From contig JAODNL010000022.1 in NCBI GenBank assembly GCA_025465405.1, positions 1-8,724 of the forward strand: a stretch of 8,724 bases of DNA, written 5' to 3'. Below are positions 1 to 5,169 of this stretch, one piece after another. The stretch is from Pseudonocardiales bacterium (GTDB lineage Bacteria; Actinomycetota; Actinomycetes; Mycobacteriales; Jatrophihabitantaceae). Positions within the stretch are counted from its first letter, which is position 1. Each line of letters begins with the position of its first letter. Position numbers and translations under genes: made by a program. Under the pieces are notes generated by a model. The model did no database searches. It had not been told where the DNA came from and saw only the letters and a list, made by a program, of their open reading frames with translations.

Positions 1-219
1 GAAGGTGTAGGCGGTGTACAGGTCGCCGCCGAGCAGGAACCAGGTGACGATCGTGCCGAAGCCGCGACCGCCGAGGCCCCACTCGTCGAGGCTGCCCATC
101 GACTCGGCCCGCCGCCACCGCACCGCGACGAAGCCGCCGAACGTCACGACCACGAAGAAGAAGATGACGACGCCGAGCTCCACGCCGTTGACGCCGCTGC
201 CGGCGGCGACGGCGCTCAC
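1..219 (-). CDS. mctP: Sodium:solute symporter, MctP-like (N-terminal part, cut by window edge)
   Basis: This is the first 73 codons of a sodium:solute symporter family (SSS) permease that probably takes up short monocarboxylates. The GTG start at 219-217 overlaps the TGA stop of the upstream DUF3311 gene in a GTGA junction, which decides the start and implies translational coupling. A first hydrophobic helix spans about residues 13-33. It is followed by a basic stretch (WRR) and then by the segment DEWGLGGRGFGT (45-56) and TWFLLGGDLYTAYTF (59-73), which is characteristic of the MctP-type branch of SSS rather than the ActP/MctC branch. The rest of the protein lies outside the window, so substrate residues cannot be judged. 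A DUF3311 protein encoded just upstream is the usual neighbour of this permease branch. Assignment to MctP is from recalled family sequences; the exact substrate (acetate, lactate, pyruvate, propionate) is inference. Confidence 0.85.
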   Translation of the reverse strand, partial: MSAVAAGSGVNGVELGVVIFFFVVVTFGGFVAVRWRRAESMGSLDEWGLGGRGFGTIVTWFLLGGDLYTAYTF

Positions 220-476
220 TGGTCACCGCCGCGGCGCGCCCGCGTGATCAAGACGTAGGCCGTGTACGTGCAGGCGGCCGCGAGGAAGACCCACAGCAGC
301 TGGTACCAGTAGAAGAACGGGAAACCCCACAGCCTCGGCTTGTCCTTCGCGTAGGTCGGCACCAGCGCCAACGCGACGAGCGGAATCGCGAGGAGCACGC
401 CGGTGACGGCCATGACGCCGACTGGCAAGCGGCGGGGAGCCGTCGGTTCGGGGCGGTAGGCGGGATCCGAGGTCAT
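216..476 (-). CDS. DUF3311 small membrane protein, partner of the symporter
   Basis: An 86-residue protein with a polar N-terminus and two predicted membrane helices (about 19-40 and 55-78). The link carries the DUF3311 hallmark, a proline/lysine-rich turn followed by GFPFFYWYQLLWV (51-63). Proteins of this family are encoded directly before SSS-type permeases and are assumed to be accessory subunits or assembly factors; a biochemical role is not established to my knowledge. The ATG at 476-474 is preceded by an excellent ribosome binding site, GGAGGTG, ending about 5 bases upstream. The gene ends inside the GTGA overlap with the symporter, so the two form an operon. A CRP/GlxR-like operator (493-508) lies only 6 bp beyond the ribosome binding site, suggesting cAMP-linked carbon control. 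Confidence 0.88.
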   Translation of the reverse strand: MTSDPAYRPEPTAPRRLPVGVMAVTGVLLAIPLVALALVPTYAKDKPRLWGFPFFYWYQLLWVFLAAACTYTAYVLITRARRGGDQ

Positions 477-492
477 CTCGCACCTCCATTGG

Positions 493-508
493 TGTGACTC
501 GTCTCACA
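493..508. promoter_or_regulatory. CRP/GlxR-type operator, perfect half-sites
   Basis: TGTGA (493-497), a 6-bp spacer CTCGTC and TCACA (504-508) make an exact match to the CRP-family consensus TGTGA-N6-TCACA used by actinobacterial Crp and GlxR proteins. It sits in the divergent region between the carboxylate-uptake genes and pdtaS. Its centre is about 24 bp from the DUF3311 start codon and about 101 bp from the pdtaS start. The closeness to the DUF3311 ribosome binding site favours repression in that direction, whereas for pdtaS an upstream activating position is possible. The spacer lacks the central TA often seen in GlxR sites. Occupancy by a CRP protein is inference. Confidence 0.7.
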
Positions 509-522
509 TCGATGGTGACGAC

Positions 523-556
523 GATAACGCGTAAATGCCCCACAACCGCTGTTATC
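523..556. repeat. Inverted repeat between DUF3311 and pdtaS
   Basis: GATAACGCG (523-531) pairs with CGC-T-GTTATC (547-556), giving nine base pairs with one bulged T and a 15-base loop. The outer GATAAC/GTTATC arms are perfect. It lies in the non-coding divergent region beside the CRP-like site and could be an operator for a second regulator or a hairpin in the pdtaS leader. I do not recognise the motif as that of a known regulator. Confidence 0.4.
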
Positions 557-601
557 TACCCTTCGTCTGGCTGCTATCTCACGCGTGGCAGGCTGGCGCC
601 G

Positions 602-2116
602 ATGTCTGCCCTCTCCGACCTGCTGGCCGCGCGCACCTCGCTGAGCGACGCGCAGGTCGAGCACGTCCAGCGGCTGGTCGGCGAGTGGCAACTGCTGTCC
701 GACCTCGCGTTCGCCGACCTCCTGCTCTGGGTGCCGATGGCCGTCCCGGTCGGCGAGGCGGGCAGCGTTCCCGGCTTCCTGTGCGTCGCGCAATGCCGCC
801 CGACCACCGGGCCCACCGCCTACCAGGACGACCAGGTCGGGGTGCTGTTGCGCGGCGAGCGGGCCACCCCGCTACGCACCGCGCTGACCGAGGGCCGGAT
901 CTTCCGCGAGGTCGAGCCGGACTGGGACGGCGACCTGCCGATCCGGCGCGAGGCGATCCCGGTGCGCATGGCCGGCCAGGTCATCGCGGTGCTGGGCAAG
1001 GACGCGAACCTCGCGAGCGTGCGTACTCCCAGCCAGCTCGAGCTCGTGTACCTGCAGACGGCCGCCGACCTGGCCGCCATGGTGGCCGACGGGACCTTCC
1101 CCGCGCCGGGCGCCGGCCTCGAAGAGGGCTCCGGGCCGCGGGTGGGTGACGGCGTGGTGCGCCTCGAGCCCGACGGCACGATCATCTACGCCAGCCCCAA
1201 CGCACTGTCCGCGTTCAGCCGGCTGGGGGTGAAGGGCAACGCGCTCGGCGAGCCGATCGACGCGCTGACCAACACTGTCGCCGACGATCCCTTCGACGCC
1301 GGCGACCTGGCCGCAGCGGTGACCGCCGCGATAGACGGCGGCCAGCCGGCCAGCATCGAGGTCGAGGGTGGCGGCGCGACGGTCCTCTTCCGCGCAATTC
1401 CGCTGAGGCCTCGGGGCGAGACGCTCGGCGCGGTCCTGTTGATGCAGGACGTCACCGAGCTGCGGCGCCGGGACCGGCAGATCATGAGCAAGGACGCCAC
1501 GATCCGCGAGATCCACCATCGGGTGAAGAACAACCTGCAGACGGTGGCGGCGCTGCTCCGGTTGCAGGCGCGCCGGGTCACCGTTCCCGAGGCCCGCGCC
1601 GCGCTCGAGGAGTCGATGCGCCGGGTCAGTTCGATCGCGCTGGTTCACGAGACGCTGTCGGTGTCGATCGACGAGGCGGTCGACTTCGACGAGATCGTCG
1701 ACCGGCTGCTGGTGATGCTGTCGGACGTGATGGGCTCGTCGGCGCGGGTCCGGGTGCGACGCGACGGCAGCTTCGGCGAGATCCCAGCGGAGGCTGCGAC
1801 CGCACTCGTCCTGGTCCTCACCGAGCTCGTCCAGAACGCGATCGAGCACGCCTTCCCGGGCGGCGCCGAGGGACTCGTCGACGTGATCGCCGAGCGCGGC
1901 CGCGGGCGGCTGCGCGTCACGATCCGCGACGACGGTGTCGGGCTACCGCCGGACTTCGCGTCCGATCAGTCCGATCGGCTCGGCCTGCAGATCGTGCGGA
2001 CCCTGGTGTCGGCCGAGCTGGACGGCACGGTGGACTTCCGCTCCCACGACGGCGGCACCGGGACGGCGGCCGTCGTGTCTATGGCCCTCGGCCGCCGGCC
2101 CAGGGTGGGTGGCTGA
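602..2116 (+). CDS. pdtaS: PdtaS-type sensor histidine kinase (HisKA_2 family)
   Basis: A 504-residue soluble sensor kinase that closely resembles, from memory, M. tuberculosis PdtaS (Rv3220c), which phosphorylates the RNA-binding antiterminator PdtaR. In order: an N-terminal GAF-like domain (about 1-165, opening MSALSDLLAAR and with VGEWQLLSDLAFAD), a PAS domain (about 184-290, with YASPNALSAF at 196-205), a HisKA_2 dimerisation/phosphotransfer helix with IREIHHRVKNNLQT (His305/His306, then K309-N311), and an HATPase domain. The HATPase has N-box ELVQNAIEHAF (Asn412), G1-box DDGVGLP (443-449) and a second glycine box, RLGLQIVRTLVSAELDG (from about 459). There is no membrane segment, as in PdtaS. 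The ATG at 602 gives the family N-terminus; an in-frame extension to 494 is non-coding in character. GGCAGG (587-592) is a modest ribosome binding site. No pdtaR lies in the window. It ends 2 bp from the convergent whiB1 stop. Confidence 0.95.
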   Translation: MSALSDLLAARTSLSDAQVEHVQRLVGEWQLLSDLAFADLLLWVPMAVPVGEAGSVPGFLCVAQCRPTTGPTAYQDDQVGVLLRGERATPLRTALTEGRIFREVEPDWDGDLPIRREAIPVRMAGQVIAVLGKDANLASVRTPSQLELVYLQTAADLAAMVADGTFPAPGAGLEEGSGPRVGDGVVRLEPDGTIIYASPNALSAFSRLGVKGNALGEPIDALTNTVADDPFDAGDLAAAVTAAIDGGQPASIEVEGGGATVLFRAIPLRPRGETLGAVLLMQDVTELRRRDRQIMSKDATIREIHHRVKNNLQTVAALLRLQARRVTVPEARAALEESMRRVSSIALVHETLSVSIDEAVDFDEIVDRLLVMLSDVMGSSARVRVRRDGSFGEIPAEAATALVLVLTELVQNAIEHAFPGGAEGLVDVIAERGRGRLRVTIRDDGVGLPPDFASDQSDRLGLQIVRTLVSAELDGTVDFRSHDGGTGTAAVVSMALGRRPRVGG

Positions 2117-2118
2117 TG

Positions 2119-2370
2119 TCAGGCGAGGCGGGCCCGGGCCCGGGCGTTGCGGCGCTTCAGCGCGCGGCGCTCGTCCTCGGAAAGACCGCCCCAGACGCCT
2201 GCGTCCTGGCCGCTCTCGAGCGCCCAGGCCAGGCAGTCCTGGATGACCGGGCAGCGTCGGCAGACCGCTTTGGCCTGCTCGATCTGCAGCAACGCCGGCC
2301 CGGTGTTCCCGATCGGGAAGAACAGCTCCGGGTCTTCGTCACGGCATATCGCGCGGTGACGCCAGTCCAT
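2119..2370 (-). CDS. whiB1: WhiB1-type [4Fe-4S] transcriptional regulator
   Basis: An 83-residue Wbl protein of normal family length. Cys9, Cys37, Cys40 and Cys46 form the C-Xn-C-X2-C-X5-C iron-sulfur ligand set. GVWGG (58-62) is the conserved turn, followed by the basic C-terminus ERRALKRRNARARAR that contacts DNA. The opening MDWRHRAICRDEDPELFFP and the whole layout match WhiB1 rather than other Wbl classes. In mycobacteria WhiB1 is essential, binds the sigma-A region 4 and reacts with nitric oxide. The ATG at 2370-2368 is preceded by GAGGAG with an 8-base spacing. pdtaS converges on it with a 2-bp gap, as whiB1 and pdtaS also converge in M. tuberculosis. A CRP-like site about 66 bp upstream of the start agrees with the known cAMP/CRP control of mycobacterial whiB1. 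Confidence 0.96.
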   Translation of the reverse strand: MDWRHRAICRDEDPELFFPIGNTGPALLQIEQAKAVCRRCPVIQDCLAWALESGQDAGVWGGLSEDERRALKRRNARARARLA

Positions 2371-2428
2371 GGGTAGATCTCCTCACGTAGCTGCGGCGGG
2401 AAGCGGTTGGGTGGTGCTGGCCCGCGCT

Positions 2429-2444
2429 TGTGAATCCTTTCACG
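2429..2444. promoter_or_regulatory. CRP-like operator upstream of whiB1
   Basis: TGTGA (2429-2433), spacer ATCCTT and TCACG (2440-2444) match TGTGA-N6-TCACA at nine of ten half-site bases. The symmetry extends outward as CTnGTGAA and TTCACnAG, giving a 20-bp imperfect palindrome at 2427-2446. Its centre is about 66 bp upstream of the whiB1 start codon. CRP control of whiB1 through such sites is established in M. tuberculosis. A TAnnnT element on the minus strand, TAACCT (2454-2449), lies next to it but lacks a convincing -35, so the transcription start is not fixed. I see no gene in the rest of 2371-2628. Confidence 0.65.
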
Positions 2445-2628
2445 AGCTAGGTTACGGATCAAGTGCTCTGTCCGCACTGCAATTCAGGTCACCCGGCATC
2501 GCCGTCGTTGGCAATCGGGCCCATTCCTGAGTTCTCAGCGTTGTCGAATCTGCGGCTCGTGGCAAGCCGACTTCGCACGGTACGCGCCATTCTGGCCCCA
2601 GGTCGAGACCTAAACGCCACAAATATGA

Positions 2629-3549
2629 TCAAACAACCACATGGATCGCCTGTGGCACCGACCTGAAGACGAGCTTTTCCCGGGGTTCGAGCAGGTCGCC
2701 GTCCACCTGGACCGGCATCGGCTCGTCGGCTCGGACGGTCAGCCCGTCCAGGTCGTAACCGACGTAGGCGCCCCGCCGCCCGATCCTGGGCCGGTCGCCG
2801 GACATCCGCGCCATGCTGAACAGCAGGCCGGGCGCACTCATCCGCCGGCGGGCGTAGATCGCCAGGCCGGAGTCGAAGTTGACCCCGGGAGTCGGGTGCA
2901 GCGGACGGTTGCCCACGAAGGTCCAGGGATCGGCGTTGGCCACGATCACGAAGTGCACGTGGTCGTACGTGGTGCCGTCTGGCAGCTCGACGTGCACCTT
3001 GGCGTCGCGGCGATCGGTGCGCAGGTACTCGCGGACGCCCACCCGGGCGTACAGCCCGTGGGTGGATCGCTTGCCTCGGCGCCGGTGCCGCTCGACGCCG
3101 GCGACGATTGCCGCGTCGAAGCCGACGCCCGCGGCGAAGGCGAACCAGCGCTCGTCGGCCAGGCCCAGGCTGATCGCCCGCCGTGAACCCGTCCGCAGGG
3201 CCTCCAGCAGCAGCCCGGTCGCCTCGATCGGGTCGTTGGGCAGGCCGAGCGCGCGGGCGAGGACGTTGGTCGAGCCAGCCGGCACGATGCCGAGCGCCGG
3301 CACACCGTCGTGGATGCCGTCGGTGAGCAGTCCGTTGATCACCTCGTTGATCGTGCCGTCGCCGCCGAGTGCGACCACCACGTCGGTGCCGTCGCGCATC
3401 GCCCGGCAGGCGAGGGCGGCCGCATGACCTCGGTTGGCAGTCTCGACGATCTCGAGGGTTGCCTCGCTGGCCAGGGCGTGCGCGAGCACGTCACGCTCCC
3501 GCGCGCTGGTCCCGGTCGCGTGCGGATTGGTCACCACGAGCACTCGCAC
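2629..3549 (-). CDS. Diacylglycerol kinase family lipid kinase (DagK/YegS-like)
   Basis: A 306-residue member of the DAGK catalytic/NAD kinase-like superfamily, which uses ATP to phosphorylate diacylglycerol or a related lipid alcohol at the membrane surface. The nucleotide-binding signature LGGDGTINEV (61-70) is intact, and the following substrate-loop motif VPAGSTNVLARALGLP (89-104) has the ST variant common in actinobacterial members. The C-terminal YegS-like beta domain ends with PVQVDGDLL (279-287). No signal peptide or membrane helix is seen. The start is GTG at 3549-3547; a second in-frame GTG two codons later is an alternative. No Shine-Dalgarno is present, but TATTGT ends exactly 6 bases before the first GTG, suggesting a leaderless mRNA. 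From memory it corresponds to Rv3218, next to whiB1 in M. tuberculosis. The lipid substrate is not determinable here. Confidence 0.9.
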   Translation of the reverse strand: MRVLVVTNPHATGTSARERDVLAHALASEATLEIVETANRGHAAALACRAMRDGTDVVVALGGDGTINEVINGLLTDGIHDGVPALGIVPAGSTNVLARALGLPNDPIEATGLLLEALRTGSRRAISLGLADERWFAFAAGVGFDAAIVAGVERHRRRGKRSTHGLYARVGVREYLRTDRRDAKVHVELPDGTTYDHVHFVIVANADPWTFVGNRPLHPTPGVNFDSGLAIYARRRMSAPGLLFSMARMSGDRPRIGRRGAYVGYDLDGLTVRADEPMPVQVDGDLLEPREKLVFRSVPQAIHVVV

Positions 3550-3581
3550 GGCCGCACAATACGCGCCGGTATGGTGGCCGC
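3550..3581. promoter_or_regulatory. Compact divergent promoter, both sides probably leaderless
   Basis: Only 32 bp separate two divergent GTG starts. On the minus strand TATTGT (3561-3556) is followed by 6 bases and then the kinase GTG (3549). On the plus strand TATGGT (3570-3575) is followed by 6 bases and then the membrane-protein GTG (3582). Both hexamers fit the actinobacterial -10 consensus TAnnnT at the distance expected when transcription begins at or next to the G of the start codon. Neither gene has a ribosome binding site. The two -10 elements are 8 bp apart, so each gene's -35 region would overlap the other gene's start codon; no clear TTGAC-like -35 is visible on either side. Confidence 0.6.
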
Positions 3582-3977
3582 GTGGTCGAGGACGGCGGTG
3601 CCCCCGCGCAGCTTCGGGCGGCGGCGGCGGTGATCGGGCTGGAGAGCCTGGCCTTGATCGTGGCCACCGGGATCCTGGTGGGGAAGACTCTCGTCGGGCA
3701 TCCCGACAGCATCGGCCGCGCGTTGCTCGGGGCGGCGCTGGCTCTGGCCGGCGCGGTGGCGCTCGGGCTGGGTGCCCGCGGCCTGCTGCACCTGCGTCCC
3801 GCGGCTCGCACGCCCATGGTGGTCCTGCAGTTGCTGGCGTTGCCGGTCGCCTACAGCCTGGCCTTCCAGGCCAACCGGGTCGGGTACGGCGGCCCGATCC
3901 TGGTAGCTGCTGTTGCCGTCCTGTATCTGCTGTTCACTCCGCCCGCGCGCGCCGCGCTCGACCGGGAACCGCGCTAG
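3582..3977 (+). CDS. Small four-helix integral membrane protein
   Basis: A 131-residue protein with four predicted membrane helices (about 12-36, 44-68, 79-96 and 104-119), short loops and an arginine-rich cytoplasmic C-terminus. I do not recognise a catalytic or transport motif, so its function is unknown. The start GTG at 3582 is chosen because upstream in-frame sequence is arginine/proline-rich and overlaps the divergent kinase gene, and because TATGGT lies 6 bases before it. Position and orientation match, from memory, Rv3217c of M. tuberculosis, also a small membrane protein beside the Rv3218 kinase. Its TAG stop shares the palindrome CTAG (3974-3977) with the stop of the convergent sigma factor gene. 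Conserved pairing with a lipid kinase hints at an envelope role, but that is only inference. Confidence 0.82.
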   Translation: MVEDGGAPAQLRAAAAVIGLESLALIVATGILVGKTLVGHPDSIGRALLGAALALAGAVALGLGARGLLHLRPAARTPMVVLQLLALPVAYSLAFQANRVGYGGPILVAAVAVLYLLFTPPARAALDREPR

Positions 3978-4771
3978 TTCTTCGGTGGCTCCTCCGGTGC
4001 CCCGAGGCTGGCGCGCAGCCGCTTGAGGCCCCGTGCGACGAGGCGGGACACCTGCATCTGCGAGACGCCGACGATGGCCGCGATCTCGGTCTGCGTCTTG
4101 TTGGCGACGAAGCGCAGCAGCAAGATCTCACGCTCGGACTCCGGCAACTTCGCGATGACCTCGCGAAGCAGCGCGCGCTGCTCGACCTGCTCGAAGCCTT
4201 CGTCCACCACACCGAGCATCGGATGCTCCGGAACCGTCTCTCCAGGCGCGGCCAGCACGTCCAGCGGCACTCCCGAGTAGGCGCGCGCCGCATCGAGCGC
4301 CTCGAGCACGGCTTCCTCGTCCACCTCGATGCGCGCGGCGAGTTCGCTGACCGTCGGCGCCCGGCCGAGCTCCTGGCTGAGATCCGCGCGGGCGGTATTC
4401 ACCGTGGTCTGCAATTCCTGGGCGCGCCGCGGCACGTGGATCAGCCAGCCGGTGTCCCGGAAGTGCCGTTTGATCTCGCCGAGGATCGTTGGCGTCGCAT
4501 ACGTCGAGAACTCGAGCCCGCGGCCGGGGTCGAAGCGGTCGATCGCCTTGAGCAGCCCGATCGCACCGACTTGGACGAGGTCGGTCATCGGCTCGTTGCG
4601 GCCGGAGAACCGGCGCGCGAGGTACACGACCAGGGGCATGTGCGCCTCGACCAGTTCGTCGCGCAGAGCCTTGCGGCGCGGACTGTCGACCGGCAGCCGG
4701 TGCAGCTCAGCGAGCAGCTCGGTGGCCGGCTTCTCGTCCTCGTGGCCGGTCGGCCTCGAAGGCGAGGTCAC
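3974..4771 (-). CDS. sigF: SigB/SigF-family alternative RNA polymerase sigma factor
   Basis: A 265-residue group 3 sigma factor that directs RNA polymerase to stress or developmental promoters. Region 2 runs about 38-115 with DLVQVGAIGLLKAIDRFDPG (64-83), FSTYATPTILGEIKRHFRD (88-106) and VPRR. Region 3 lies about 116-170 (ELGRAPTVSELAARI). Region 4, about 203-255, has LPESEREILLLRF and the helix-turn-helix TQTEIAAIVGVSQMQVSRL (227-245), which is typical of the SigB/SigF/SigG group. The GTG start (4771-4769) overlaps the TGA stop of the anti-sigma gene as GTGA, so the partners are translationally coupled. No strong internal start is needed. Its TAG stop is embedded in the CTAG palindrome shared with the convergent membrane-protein gene. 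The SigF name follows from similarity and the UsfX-like partner; actinobacteria often carry several paralogues, so orthology is less certain than family. Confidence 0.92.
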   Translation of the reverse strand: MTSPSRPTGHEDEKPATELLAELHRLPVDSPRRKALRDELVEAHMPLVVYLARRFSGRNEPMTDLVQVGAIGLLKAIDRFDPGRGLEFSTYATPTILGEIKRHFRDTGWLIHVPRRAQELQTTVNTARADLSQELGRAPTVSELAARIEVDEEAVLEALDAARAYSGVPLDVLAAPGETVPEHPMLGVVDEGFEQVEQRALLREVIAKLPESEREILLLRFVANKTQTEIAAIVGVSQMQVSRLVARGLKRLRASLGAPEEPPKN

Positions 4772-5169
4772 TGGGACGTTGCCTCACGCCGCTTGGTGAG
4801 GGAGATCGTCACCCGGTCGTCGGTCTGCTCGATGTCTATCGACGACGCCAGTGCGCCGAGCACGGTCCAGGCGAACCCCTTGCGGTCGAGCTCGGCCGGT
4901 CCCTCGGTCGCGACGGCGACGTCGACGGCGAGGCACCCGTAGTTGAGCTCGAACCGCGCGTCGAGAATGCTCGACTTGTCGGCGTGCGGCAGCAGCAGCG
5001 CGCAGGCCTCGTCCACCGCCAGCCGGAGGTCCTCGATGTCGTCGATGGTCAGCTCGCACCGGGCGGCGAGCCCGGCAGCGGCCAGGCGAAGTGTAGAGAC
5101 GTAGGCAACGTCAGCTGGTACCCGTACCTCGACCACGTCGCCATCGGGACGTTCGCTTGCGTGCATCAC
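4768..5169 (-). CDS. rsbW: Anti-sigma factor, RsbW/UsfX-like
   Basis: A 133-residue HATPase-like anti-sigma factor expected to bind and hold the SigF-like protein encoded immediately downstream. DDIEDLRLAVDEACALLL (43-60) is the helix corresponding to the N-box of RsbW/SpoIIAB, and the C-terminal KGFAWTVLGALASSI and RVTISLTKRR resemble M. tuberculosis UsfX as I recall it. The Mg/ATP-binding Asn of classical RsbW (E-x3-N) is Leu58 here, and no D-x-G-x-G box is evident, so kinase activity on an anti-anti-sigma factor is doubtful. UsfX also deviates at this position. The start is either GTG 5169, overlapping the upstream phosphatase stop as GTGA, or ATG 5166, immediately following as TGATG. No anti-anti-sigma gene is present in the window. 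Three cysteines (38, 55, 79) are present. Confidence 0.87.
   Translation of the reverse strand: MMHASERPDGDVVEVRVPADVAYVSTLRLAAAGLAARCELTIDDIEDLRLAVDEACALLLPHADKSSILDARFELNYGCLAVDVAVATEGPAELDRKGFAWTVLGALASSIDIEQTDDRVTISLTKRREATSQ

Noticed and set aside
494..601. N-terminal extension of pdtaS to an ATG at 494 or 512
   Set aside because: The PdtaS family begins at MSxLxDLLA (602); the extension would cover the CRP-like site and the inverted repeat.
872..1849. 325-codon minus-strand open frame opposite pdtaS
   Set aside because: Arg/His/Leu/Asp-rich translation without a domain, entirely opposite a well-supported kinase gene.
2463..2666. 67-codon plus-strand frame in the whiB1 upstream region with a CPHC motif near its start
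   Set aside because: No ribosome binding site, overlaps the end of the lipid kinase gene, and has no recognisable domain; two cysteines are not enough.
3434..4942. 502-codon open frame on the plus strand across the kinase, membrane protein, sigma and anti-sigma genes
   Set aside because: It is antisense to sigF and rsbW, which have clear family motifs. Its translation is low-complexity Arg/Ala/Gly/Asp typical of a shadow frame in high-GC DNA.
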